From Symbiodinium natans (Eukaryota; Sar; Dinophyceae; Suessiales; Symbiodiniaceae), in the NCBI GenBank assembly GCA_905221605.1, contig CAJNDS010002536.1, forward strand, positions 188,001-252,000: a stretch of 64,000 nucleotides of DNA, written 5' to 3'. Shown here piece by piece: positions 48,501 through 59,900 of the stretch; the first letter of the stretch is position 1; every line of letters starts with the position of its first letter. A program made the position numbers and the translations under genes. The notes under the pieces are model-generated. The model had not been told where the DNA came from. It ran no database searches and was given only the letters and a program-made list of their open reading frames with translations.

Positions 48501-51136
48501 CCTGCACACTGGGCTTGCTTTCCAAGCTCATTCTCAGCAAAAGGACCCTGCCTGTTTTGAAGAACTTGTACGGCAAAGGTTTAGAAGTATTCCAGACACG
48601 ACTGTGGCTTATGGGACTAAGCACTGGCGGCATACTGACTTACAACAAGAATTAAGTTCAAAGCTACAGACAAATACACGAATTCTGACGAGGGCACATC
48701 TCAGCCAGGCCAAGGTCGATGATGATGCAGTGCGGGCGATCGCCTGCCGCAATGTCGACCTGATGCCTCGGCTCTCAGTGTACTACTTAAAGTTCTTAAA
48801 GCATTGGGAAAGCATTGGGATCTTGCCGCTCTTCTGGGGCCCAGAGTTGCACTTTTTTGCCGGACCAGGGCGCAGCAGCATGATGTTCTCCGCCTTGAGG
48901 TCCTCAAGCATTATTCTGAGGCGTTCAGTGTAGGGCAGGTTCAAAAGACGCACTGTTAAGGCTTCGCGCCTTAGGGTGCCAGGTTTATGGGGTACAAGTG
49001 AACTAAGTGAAGTACCAGTACTAGCGGTATTTGGATCCCGACCATAACCTCTCTCAACGCGACATCCCTTTCTGGATGCCAAGGCCCAAGACCTTCTTCT
49101 ACAATACTTGCCTGACTCAACAGTTCAACCCGCCACATTGAACCACACTTCTCAACTTTCAGGGCGTAGAAACTAGAAGGAATCATCTCTTGCAACGGCA
49201 TTTGAGGTCCTGGGGACCTTGTCCTATACAGAGGCGCCTTGTGGATCAAGTTCTTGCTGTGGCAGTATGAGATGGCTTCAAGAGACTGGCCCATCACCTG
49301 GGGGACAGGGGGTTGTAGGCCTTAGGCGATTGCGCGGCTTTTGCCGTTGCTTGAGTGTCAGGACTCAACTCAAGTAGGTCAGGGCGCTTGGTTTTAATTC
49401 ACAGTGGTACATCTCAATACTTCCACTCCAAGAATGGATGGCGAGGTGCCTGTGGCCTAAAGCCCAGGAGCCAGGGTCTCTCCGGGTCTCGATCAGTCAT
49501 TTCTGAGCTTGCACGTCTGCTCTTCGCCCCCTCACATATTTGACCCTTCCTGCCGCAAGAACGAGAGCGTCCCCTCCTTTCTTCCCCAAACCTCAAGCTT
49601 GAACCATGGAAGCCAAAGGCCAGCCTCTGCCTAAACTTGCCTAGACCGAAACCCCCATCTCCCAACCTCCGAGATAAATCGCTCAGGCAGGGCGAGGCCA
49701 CTCCGCGCGTGCGCAGCGATGAGGTCCTGCAGCCGAGGGCCATGGCTTAAACAACTTCAGTGAATTGAAATAATTGATGGGTTTGGGGACATGGTGCTGC
49801 TAAGCAGACCTGCAAGAGCGGCTCCTGGAGCTCGCCACCCTTGCATGCTTCGAGGATCATGCAGATCCTGAGGTGCGCTGGGCCCCCGAAAGCGTTGGGG
49901 ATTCAGTTCCCTGCCTGAGCCCCAACACTGTTTTTCATAGCCCCGAGGCGAAAGGAGGTTGTCCCTGCATACCCTACTCATCACCAAGCGGATTGCATGG
50001 CTTGTTTGGAAGCGAGGCTGATCAACATGATCATAAAGGAGCCCTGCGAGCATCATGTCCAATCATCTTCTGACGGAGGCAGATTTACACGGTCTGACTC
50101 AATGCTCAGCTCTGCAGCTGCATGCCAGCTCACTGCTTATGCTCGCGTCATGCTCACAGATTGCCGGGAAGCTTGCCGACAGACTCGTAATACTCGAAGA
50201 CCTTGAGCACATGCGGGTGGTCCATGGCCTGTCGAAAAGACTGGCTTCCCCTCGGCCTGTCCGATTTTATCTGGCTTGAGGGTCAGCAATAGCCTCCAGC
50301 CTGTGATGCTCTCCAGTGCCCTCCAGTGAGAACCCTGCAAGACCATTCGCCAAAGCCTCGGCAACAGATGCGGAAGGGCTGAGCCTTCATATTCTCAATC
50401 TCCCGAAGAACTGACTCTCGTGGCATGTTGGGCTTGAAAGGCACCTGCAAGCGGGCAGCTAAGATGAGTGCGGTACACATGGGCACAGGTCCAATGCAGC
50501 GCACACACACACACACACACCCACACCACCACCGCCTGTAAATGAGGCTTTCTCTGCTTTTCGCTTGATTTTTGCTGTCTCTTTTTTTGGGATCCATACC
50601 TTCTCTTTTCAAAATTGTCTTCAAACCGAACTTTTGGTGCAAATTTTTTAAAGATCAAGAAATGGCAGCTTGGACCTTTTGGGTTTTCACTGCGCTGGTC
50701 TGGGGGCAGAGCATGAAGACTTGCGGATCTTGTGGCTATGGTTTCTGCAACCTCTACATTGCAGCTGGCAGCCTCTATGCTTCCGCTGCCGACACCAAGT
50801 AGCTGAAATACACCCTCATCCCAGGGCCTCCCTGAGCACTGGAAGACGACCAAATTTAAACAACAGAAGTCTCCCAGGCCCCCAAACAGATCCAAACAGA
50901 TCGATGCAAACAGAAAACGACCATCTGGATGAACGCGGCCGAACGCTGGACTCAAATTGTCTATAGGGTTTTTAGGGGTTTATAAGCCATATAAAGAAAC
51001 CCTAACCCTATGTATTTAACTTAAGTGATTTTTAGAGCCGCCTCCTTCACCACGCGCTCCTCTCCACCATCCCTGGGCTTCACCAGGTGGACGGTGCCGA
51101 AGCACCCTTTCCCCAGTGTCTTGACCAGGCTGTAGC
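42518..51136 (-). CDS. CDPK: Calcium-dependent protein kinase (CDPK), kinase domain plus EF-hands, multi-exon
   Basis: CDPKs are Ser/Thr kinases switched on by calcium binding to their own EF-hands. Minus-strand exons, phase-checked through 48438: 51039-51136 (glycine loop [16 protein letters not shown] lysine); 50385-50444 ([14 protein letters not shown], helix C); 50173-50228 ([18 protein letters not shown]); 49810-49867 ([19 protein letters not shown]); 49667-49726 ([20 protein letters not shown]); 49238-49297 ([20 protein letters not shown]); 48866-48902 ([12 protein letters not shown]); 48698-48743 ([15 protein letters not shown]); 48438-48480 ([14 protein letters not shown]); 48143-48176 ([12 protein letters not shown]); about 46080-46114 ([10 protein letters not shown]); about 45698-45752 ([18 protein letters not shown]). 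EF-hand exons: 44003-44085 ([19 protein letters not shown]); about 43248-43312 ([16 protein letters not shown]); 42644-about 42717 ([15 protein letters not shown]); 42518-42585 ([17 protein letters not shown]). The catalytic loop is HKD instead of HRD, and the metal-binding motif is DLG instead of DFG. The first EF-hand and some C-lobe exons were not found. The N-terminus is unknown. Confidence 0.92.
45555..45578. repeat. C24 homopolymer in CDPK intron
   Basis: Twenty-four consecutive C, between the kinase C-lobe exon and the EF-hand exons of the CDPK. Confidence 0.95.
46045..46068. repeat. CCCTAAA units adjoining a CDPK exon
   Basis: Three units (aaccctaaaccctgaaccctag) end about 12 bases from the exon encoding [10 protein letters not shown], on its intron side. 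Confidence 0.75.
47226..47252. repeat. Short TTTAGGG tract
   Basis: Three TTTAGGG/TTTGGGG units inside the long gap between CDPK C-lobe exons (46.1-48.1 kb), where no other feature except the 47.5 kb microsatellite was recognised. Confidence 0.7.
47460..47607. repeat. Compound TACA/TGCA/TA microsatellite
   Basis: Successive blocks of TACATACA, TGCATGCA, TACA, then long TA runs. The alternating purine-pyrimidine blocks are palindromic and could extrude cruciforms. The opposite-strand open frames rich in Tyr, Ile, Met and Cys are translations of this repeat. Confidence 0.9.
50501..50523. repeat. CA microsatellite in CDPK intron
   Basis: An uninterrupted CA run between the glycine-loop exon and the helix C exon of the CDPK. 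Confidence 0.9.
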
Positions 51137-51240
51137 CTGAGTGCACCAGAGGCCCTAAACCCTACTCCCTAAACCCGAAAGCCTAAAGCCTAAAGCCTAA
51201 ACCCTAAACCCCAACACCTAAACCCCAAACCCCAGCATGC
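50965..51240. repeat. Telomere-like tracts on both sides of a CDPK exon
   Basis: AGGGTTTTTAGGGGTTTATAAG near 50965-50985, CCCTAACCCTA at 50999-51012, and a longer tract of CCTAAAC/CCTAAAG units at 51153-51235 bracket the glycine-loop exon (51039-51136), starting about 17 bases from its upstream border. Confidence 0.75.
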
Positions 51241-51959
51241 TGCAAAAGGCTGATGTGCTTAAGGCGACAGGGTTTCAGGGCTGGGTTTCGAGGACTTTTT
51301 GCCCAAGCGAGCCTTCAGGGTTCGTGGCTGGAAGAATTTAATAAATCCAACTTTCTGTCCCAGCGAGTCGACCTCTTCTAGTAGTCTTCTAGTTTGGAAT
51401 CGGAACCAAAGGGGCCTGCAAGACATGTCAAAAAACGTCGAAAGCAACTGCAACAAAACACTCTTAACATCCTGAAGCACTCTCATCCTTTGTCCCGGAC
51501 TTTTCTGAAGCACGGGAGAACCTTAGTCAACCGATGCGCCCTGGACCTTCTCCGACTTGCATTCCTGATCAAGTCGCATCCCTCCCAGGCACCATTCTTC
51601 CGATGACCAAAGAGGGTCGTCTGTGCCCCTCCATGTGCTGAGCGGCTCTTTTGGCTTGAGGGTTGTAGAATAGGATTCTGCCCTTGGCGGGGGCTCTAGT
51701 TGAAGGGTTTCGTCCCCGAAGCCTGAGACGCCAAAGGCCCCATCCACTGACTAAAAGCCGAAGACGCTTCGCCACCGGCCCCCCCCCCCTGCACACTCGG
51801 CCTGGTGATTGGCAGACGGATCTCTGGACCTGGCCAAGTCTGAAGGCGCTGAACCCTTCACTTAGGGCGTACCAACATCAGCTATAGGCTATAGTCCGAA
51901 GCCACTTCGTGGAGAAGCCTGGTGCCCAAAAACCCTCAAAAGCAATGCCTGCTGCCCCT

Positions 51960-52530
51960 CAAACTACCCCGCAGCGCACCTGCACGGCGACCATTGGTGC
52001 GGCAACAGCGGGATGGGGCTGGGGCTGCTGGGGCTGTGGCTGGGGCTGCGGTGCTGGGCGCATCACCTCGGGTCTCGCCGCAGATGGTGTCTCAGACGTG
52101 CGCAGTGCATGGCCTTTGCTGAGGGCAACGCCACAGGGTGAGGCACCACCGGATGGGGCACCATAACCGGCATGTAGGCCTCTGGGAACGCAGTTTGGTT
52201 CTGAGGACTGAGGACGTTATTTGGGAGGTTGACCTACGGGGGCCAGCGCCAGCCCTGCTCCCAGGGGTTTCAAAGCTTTTTAGTTGATTGCTTCAGTTGG
52301 AGAGCTGGGGATGGATCTTGTGGCCAGGTACCTGAGGGTGATGGGTCGAGTCGCTCACTCTCGGGACTGCGCTGCTCCTGCCAGCACCCCAGGCCTGCAG
52401 TTCCCTATGCCCCCTTTTGGGGCTTTGGGGTCCGATTGGGCCTGCGCCGCAACAGCAGGGCCGTGATGGTATCCAGCCGGCATCGGCATGGGATGCACTT
52501 GGAGCATGGCGGGCTTCCGTCGAAGGCTTC
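51960..52530 (-). CDS. Candidate Pro/Gln-rich exons upstream of the CDPK
   Basis: Minus-strand readings at about 51985-52110 (PQPQPQPQQPQPHPAV) and about 52390-52505 (MLQVHPMPMPAGYHHGP, then AVAAQAQSDPKAP) look like low-complexity protein. They lie 0.8-1.4 kb upstream of the first CDPK exon and on its strand, so they could be its N-terminal region. The evidence is compositional only. The opposite strand is GGGGCTG repeat-like, so chance is possible. Confidence 0.3.
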
Positions 52531-53479
52531 TCCTTCTACTCTATGTTCTTGAGCCAAAGAGGTCAGGAATGGCACTATTCCCTTGCTACCCTTTCTCTTC
52601 TTGAACTGAAGCCAAATTTCATGAGCAGGTTTAGGCCTCATGGCTGTAGGCATCGGGGGTGTCATACATCGACCACCGAAACCGCCGTGCCAACTCGAAG
52701 AGCCATGACCCTAAACCCCTAAAGCACACCTTGCAATCTGCCAGCCTCTTAGCTCAAACCAAAACCCTCCATCAATGCTGAGCTGGCGTCATCTTCCTTA
52801 GCTGCTGGTCACCGCTCGTGCTCTTCCGATGGTGACAAGCTGTGAGTCCGAAGCTTTGGATGCTGGACATCATGGTGCAAAGCAAGGTTACAAATCCTCA
52901 TCCGACATAGACAGCATGAAGATCAACCAAGGCGCAGCACCCGGATGCCTTCCAGATATTGCTCCACCTTGGCCCAAACTCCCAACAGCTTCCTTCGACA
53001 TTCAAACGAGTGCCACTTATTGCTGGAAGCTGGTATCGTGCATGCAGGACATCGTTCACAGAACAGAGCTTACATTGGAACAGATATATCGTCGGCAGAC
53101 AACTCCACAGCCCTGAATTCCAAATCCCCTAGGTACGACCCATGATCTCTTCTGACAACACCCTCATTCGCCCAGCCGCCAGGAGCAGCCTCCTATCGCT
53201 CTCCATCATGGCAAGGCCTGGTATAGCTGTCTCAGGCTGCTTTAATATGGCTTCAGAATCAAGGGCTCGAGTCGGCCGATGTGTAGCAGTGTATCACATG
53301 TGCTAATCACTAGTAGGGCCTAAGGCTCATGTGTCATCATTTGCGAGTTGCAGAGGCTCACTGGTTGACATAGGGCCTGGGGTCTCAGGACTCGTTGGCT
53401 AAAAATGTTCTGTCGCGGGTTCCGGCCCCACGGAAAACGGGGATGTGCAAAAGCTGTTGGCCACGTGCATGTTGACTCG

Positions 53480-56240
53480 CCCCAACCCGACAACAAAGTC
53501 GGCACATGTTCACAGCAAGTAATTGCAGAATCGTCGTCCCGACTTACAACTGCAGGCGCCGCTACACGCTCAGGCGCTGGCGTCGCTTCCGTGACACCTG
53601 TCCGCCCACGCGTTTGGAGAAGTACATGGTGCCTCAGGTGTAATGCAAGCCTATGTTCATGCCAAACCTCTTGTTCAGTTGTAATTCCAAACTTCTTGTT
53701 CAGTTGCACTGGAAACTCTTGTGCCATTTATTTTGCGCAGGCCTCTGTTCTAGATTCTAGAGAACGGCCGAAGGAAGCCTCGCAACACTGCACAAAAACC
53801 CACCCTAGCCTGAAAATGCTCAACAGCCCCCTCCGTCCCTTCCCCTCCCGCAGACACAATGCAATGCAGGAGTGCGAACGGCGAGCTGGCCCTATACCCC
53901 CCCCCCCAAAAAAAAAAAACCCTCAGCATGCGCCAAGTTGCCCAGGGATGTGACAACACAAACTAGTGCTGGGGCCTGCGCTCGCGAGAGACAAGGTTGA
54001 AAACTCTAAGCCCTTTTACCAGAGGACTCTCTTACGACCCTAAAAGCCTAAACCCTGAACCTGGTCTCGACTCTCGCACTCGCACGCAGCTGGCAAGGTT
54101 CGACATTCCGGGCACTCCACAGCTTGTTCAGCTCCCTTGGTCAGCATCTCTACCATCACCAACCGACCAAACTCAACAGTCCCTGAGTGCTTAAGGTCTT
54201 TTTTGGGGGGCTGAGGATGCTGCGCTTGTAAGCCTTCGACAGCTAGCACGGCCAACCCCCGAGACTTCACCCCCCCCCCCTCCCAGCCGCGAAGGAAACC
54301 AGCTTGAAAAAAAAACAAGTGTGCTTCGACAGCTGCGCGGCCGCTCCAAGTTGCACCACCAGGAGGGCCGGCAAGACGGCAACCTTCTCTCAAAGAGCAT
54401 ATTCAAGACTCAAGGAACATGATGGCTCCAAGCCCTCAGAAAGTTCTGACACGTTCTGATTTCACTTGGGGGCCGCTTCGGTTCAAGGGCTGAAGCTTAG
54501 GACTTCGAACTCCATGGCTCTAAGCCTCCCGGCTTTTCTTGGAATTCTTGGGTTCGATACTTCTGGGCTCAAGCTTCGGGCCATTCATGTCCCGGGACCA
54601 TGGGACATGAAGGCAGGCGCAAAGGTTCCACAGGATGTTGCACCTTTTCACAGCTCGGAGAGGCACTTCACAGGTTCAGGAGCTGAGGGGAAGGCCAGCA
54701 CGAAGGCGTGCGGCATCATGTTCATGAAGGCCTGGTGAGGCTTTTCCTCGATTGGCAGTGGGAGGGGTGGGGGGGGGGGGGGGGAGTGGGTGGGGCAGGT
54801 GGGTTGGGGCGCCTCACAGCCGCAAGCCCTCAAGCCCTGAAGCAACGGGGAGCCGAAAGAAGCAACGAATAACTCCACGATCCCGAGCTCCAAGTGAGTA
54901 CCGGAGAACCCGAAACCCATCAAGGGCACGTTTTGTATCCAGGCCTCGAGAATTTTCTGCCGAACCCGCTGAAACCAATCACACCTCGAACACCTCACAC
55001 CCTGATGTGGTATGCCCGGCGGCCGAGTCGATGGACATGAGGTTGGTAGGATTCTGCATGCTGCCCACAGCATCGGCAGGCAGCTTCAGGCAGTGGCTGT
55101 AAATAAGCCTCAGGTGGAGGCCGTTCGGTGGCCCACCTATGCATAACCCTGCCCACAGCGACACTCTAGCATGTTCCGCCAGCAGTGCTGCCGGTCGCCA
55201 TGTTATTGAAGAAAAGCTGGTTTTGAGGCACAGTGGCCTGAAGAATACGTAGGCGCGTCTGCGGCGTATCGCGAGGATGAGCACTCCTTCTGAGGAGTGC
55301 GCCTTTGAATGCCAATCCTCATCGTGAGGCCAGCCATGTGGCCCTGGGCAGCGGTTCTTTCCCTACCAGCGACAAACTGTGGCATTTGCAGTTGGGTTCC
55401 TGTTTCTTAGGGCTCAGTGTCTTCTTTTCTCTTTCCAGCATACGAAAACACAGCATGACAATTAAACAACAAAAAACTGCCTCAAGCCATGACCAGCCCA
55501 GGACTTGCCAAGATGTGACAGAACACTGACGTTCAAGGACAGGTCCGCGCTCTAAAGGCATGAGTTGGCCTGGAACTGCGACGTGCCGACGCCGACTGCC
55601 ACACTGGCCTTGTGCGAGATCGCGAGCAGAGCATGCCCGAACTTTATGCAAACACGTGCCCGGAGATATCGGTATGAGTTTGGGGCCCCGAACACCAGCG
55701 TACATGTTGTATAGGCGCGAGCCCTTACCCTGTGGCAGCTCAAGGTATCGTGAATAGCATGGAAGCCTACCTACAGCACTTAGGCATTGGAAGCTCTCCT
55801 GCGGCACGATAAACCCATTCAGGCGAGTGGCTGGACATGTAGAAGTCAGGGTACATGGGAAGCCAAGCCATGAGTTCAAAGGTTAAGATGTTCTGCCCTT
55901 GAAATAGCCTAGCCCATGAAGGAATCCACACAAAACCCAGGCAGCCAGAAGAAGGAAGGCTGTTTGGCAGGATTGGCAGGCATCGCTGTGCCCTACACCA
56001 TGTACCTAAAACATCCTAAAACCTTCATGACATTCATGAGCCGTACAAGTCCAGCAGCTCCAAGCCCTACCCTGATCCGCTCTTTCTCCGGCCATTGCCC
56101 AGGGTCCGATCCGAGGCTCATGAGGCTCATTGCAGCTTATAGCAGTTCAGCTCGGGGGCTTCTGTGGGGCCCTATAGGCTGTGAACGGAGCACGCGCTCC
56201 CGAAGAGCCTTCTTGGCTGGACTCGTGAGATAAACCGGAC
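53480..56240 (-). other. Unassigned stretch with coding-like minus-strand fragments
   Basis: Fragments that read like protein on the minus strand: about 56165-56235 (SPAKKALRERVLRSQP), about 55770-55870 (WLPMYPDFYMSSHSPEWVY), about 55565-55660 (FGHALLAISHKASVAVG), about 55015-55075 (NPTNLMSIDSAAGH), about 54065-54190 (GTVEFGRLVMVEMLTKGAEQ), and about 53490-53640 (TEATPAPERVAAPAVVSR). The NLMSID fragment and the preceding SHKA fragment resemble, in order, the first transmembrane domain of ABCC transporters. No nucleotide-binding domain follows before the CDPK. Frame choice is uncertain in places. Confidence 0.3.
54768..54785. repeat. G-rich run (near-G17)
   Basis: A poly-G run on the plus strand followed by GGGAGTGGGTGGGG, a G-quadruplex-type sequence. 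Confidence 0.85.
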
Positions 56241-56915
56241 CTCATATGTTTGAAGTCGGTTTCAACGGCCCCAAAAGCATTAAAACAACCGCTGGTTAAA
56301 CGTTACCTTGAGGCAAACATCAGCGTCGATGCTCCACTCGCCAGCTTCCAGCTCACCAGCCACCCTGGTTTTGCGCTGCTGGGGCGTTCCAGTCGTCCCG
56401 ATTGCCTCCGGCGCGGTCTTGGCATGTGGAGGAAGTGAGTTGTCTCAGTGGAATCAAGGGTGCGTGAATGTCTGTGGTGAAAATGCCCTATGCATGCCTG
56501 TGACAAAAACTCTGCCTCAAAACTCAAAAGCAAATTTGAAAATCAGGCCTGGGATGGCAACCCAAGACTTATGGGCTCAAGTCACTTACATGTCGCTGTC
56601 ATCACATCACAGCTTGAGGCAACCACGACCGGCGACGAGCTGACGAACCAACGCTTTGATGCCAGTCTGAGGCCCGGCACCCGGTCCGTTGCGTGTGATC
56701 ACGCGTGATCATACGCCACCAAAGCAAACTCGGATCGGATGGCTTTATCTTTCCCGGTTCCCTTTCCACCAAATGGGATCTATACCATGGCCTGGGAACA
56801 AGACGCGAAGCCTCTGCAAGTTTCAAGACTTAGGGTGGCCAAGGGCGGCATGGATGTGCAGAACATCGCCGAACATTATTGCCTCTAAGACAGAAACAAA
56901 AGGCTGCTCGTTCAC

Positions 56916-59900
56916 GCCTCCAGCGCCCCCGGCTGCCGGAGCCTCCCAGGCTGCGTCGCGCGTCATGTCGTCCCAGTTGCCTCGCTTCAACTGCTGCGTG
57001 ATTTGTTCAGGGGGTGCCTCGGCGGCCTCTTTGCCCTGAGCCCAGTTGAATTCAAGTTTGTCTTCGGATGTTCTAGAGGCGACGTAGAGCCATGTTTCGG
57101 GGGGTTGTTTGGGTTGACAATGTAAAGGCCAGCCAGGTCATCCCGCAGCAATTCGGCTGTGATGTCTGAACCTCCCAAACCTCAATTTCATCCAGAAGCT
57201 TTAAGATTCAAAGATCTAAACCAACTTGAACCTCAGCTGTTATGATGATAATTAGTCATTATCATGGTCTTGACAATTTCAACTTGCGTGCGGAGGAGAC
57301 ACCGCCACCACCTGCGCCCTCCCATGTAGCTGCAGGGGCCCACGTCTCCTCGCGCCAAAGTCGGATAGCTCTAGGTCAAGTAGAGCTTGTGTAACTGTTA
57401 ACTCAGTGAGATCCTCGAACTGTCGACTGTCGCATCGTCTCACACAAGGGACGGTCAAGCCAGCGAATGTTTGGAGCAGGCAGGGCTTGCATCCTCGGTC
57501 CTGACGGTCCTGCTGATTGCCATAGTTCTGGGAAATGGACATGTGATGCTCAGGCTCCTCGTCCTGCATCACTTCCTGCCAGAGGCGCATCGTTCAATCG
57601 ATTCTCCCTATGTCTATGTGTTGTACCATCGAAGAACTGCAGGCCTGCAACCAAAGTACACCCGAATCAACAGGACGACGTGCGCCAGGACGCCCCAAGT
57701 GCAAAGCAACATGTGAGAAATGAGCTTTGGCTCTGTAGCTTGTTCTTCTTAAACCTCTGGCACTGCGACACCCTCACCCTGAACCTCAAACTGGGTTGCT
57801 CCACGCGGTCACTGGAATGCCTGAGACTCAGAGCGCGTGCTCAACCTCCGCCGTCCCGTCGAGACGGATTTCGGGGGGATTCTCTAACAAATTCTCTGCC
57901 TCTGCGAGACGGACTTCGGGTTTAGGGTTTAGGGTTCTTTTTTGCCACCCGCTTAGCTGACCGGGATTAGGGTTTAGGGATGAATTAAACCCAGTCAGGT
58001 CTGTCGGCTCCTCTGGGTCCCGCCAGAAGAAGGAGTCCACCATCACATCCCAGGGCTGGCTCCGGGGCATGCGGCCCCGAAGGTACCTGGGCTTGGCCGA
58101 TATCCGGCGGTAGATTTCAGATTTCCAACTGCTCGACTCGACTCATGGAGTTTAGACTGTTGTTTGTCCGGTAGCATGTTTTGACTGGGTGTTCAGATTT
58201 TCGGATGATGTTGGCATATTCGGCTTTCGGGATTGGGGTGGGTGACTGCTTGGAGATGGAGGCCTCTAGTTTCCGAAGCTTGGGCTCTCAAGGTGCCCAT
58301 GGTTTGGCATTGACGGCGGAGTCGGGGACGCTACGCGCGTCGGCCTTCAGGGCGAAGTGTTGAGCCCGAGTTCTTACGACTGCTGCCACAAGGCCGCGAT
58401 TCGACCTCACAGAGCTCCCAATTCTTGAAGCATTTTTTCCAAGGACGAACCCGAAACCTCTGCACCAAGAGACAACACCTCCCTCGCCAGCATCCAGTAC
58501 AGTAGCGCAATGGACTCCTTGCCCTGGCTCTCCACACTCAGGGTTGCTTCTTGCCACACGTCTCGCTGAGTCAGTCCAACAGGCAGTGTTATGATTCATC
58601 CTTCTCAAAGAACCGGCCACTGCAGAGTCGGTGCAGCTATCGCACCATACCAAAGGCAAATTTGCACAGGCCTTCACTCCTCCGTCCGATTCACTGGGCT
58701 TTACAGTCTACGAGGATGAGTGGCCACTACAGTCGTCAGGGCTTAGGGCATTTTTCGCTCCCACATAGCTGAACAAAGCCGCACAGCAGGGTTATTGGTT
58801 GCATTGGTTGCAGATTTCTAAGGAGATTTCAAAAAGACTTTTCCTCTTTCACACACTCCCAGCCTCATCTGTCCCTGATCCGCTCCTAAAGTTACATGTC
58901 TTCATCTTGTTCCACACCCAGTGCCTAGTACCTTATCTCGGTTTGGGATCAAGACATACTGATTTGAGGCACTAGGTATGGGATGCTGTGATTCCTGGAG
59001 GTTTGGGCAAGCAAGGCGTGGTTCCGGACGTCGAGTTTACGGACAGACCGCTGAGTTGTGGTCAGGGCCTGTTTCTTGAGGACTGTGAGTGCTGCGACAG
59101 CTGTGACTTCCACTCTCTGTGTATGTCGCTCAGCATAGTTCACAGCATGTCTGCATGGGCAGAAGATAGAACTTCGCCGTGCACGCCAGAGTTGCGATAT
59201 GGAAAAGACCGACAGCGAACCGACGACGTAGAAGCCCCTGTCAAAAACAAAACCAGCAGTTCTACCCCCAAACCTGCCACGCCTTGTTGTTGGCCGGGAT
59301 CGCGACATCCACATTGTCCAGAGGTGAGTCAGTGTCGCACAGTGCGATGACTGGGATGCTGGCATAAGCGGCCTCCTTGATTGCCTGCACCCAAGGCATG
59401 GTAGCGGCACAAGATCCCTGTTTTGGCCCAGTGTTCTTGGGGTGCTGTGACCGACATCGCGATTTTTTGCGAGCGAAGGTGTGGGGGCAACACTTGCAGT
59501 TGAGGAGTTTTGATGTGGAGTTGGCACCGAAACAATCGTTGTTCGGCTCAGAATTGTGGGATAATCTCCGGAAGCCCTAATGCGCCAGATGTTCTGGGAC
59601 CTGGCTTGGGCTAACTAGGTCCCAGCGGTCCTTGCTTCACGGCCCTTGCAGGCCCACCAGCTCTGGTGGACTACCAGAACTACATCGCTGCATGCCCGGC
59701 TGAATCCCGGACCAATCGTCATCCCTGGGCCAACGGCAACCCCGGAACACTGTTCTACCCTAGGCCCTAAGCCCGAAATCCAATAGTCTGAAACCCATGA
59801 CCTGGTTGTCCGTGCGGGGGTCCGTCACGATCAAGAGTCTGGGCTCCAAGTACTTCTGCGTGATCTGGTTCGTCAGTGTGCCTTGGGACGTCTGCACACG

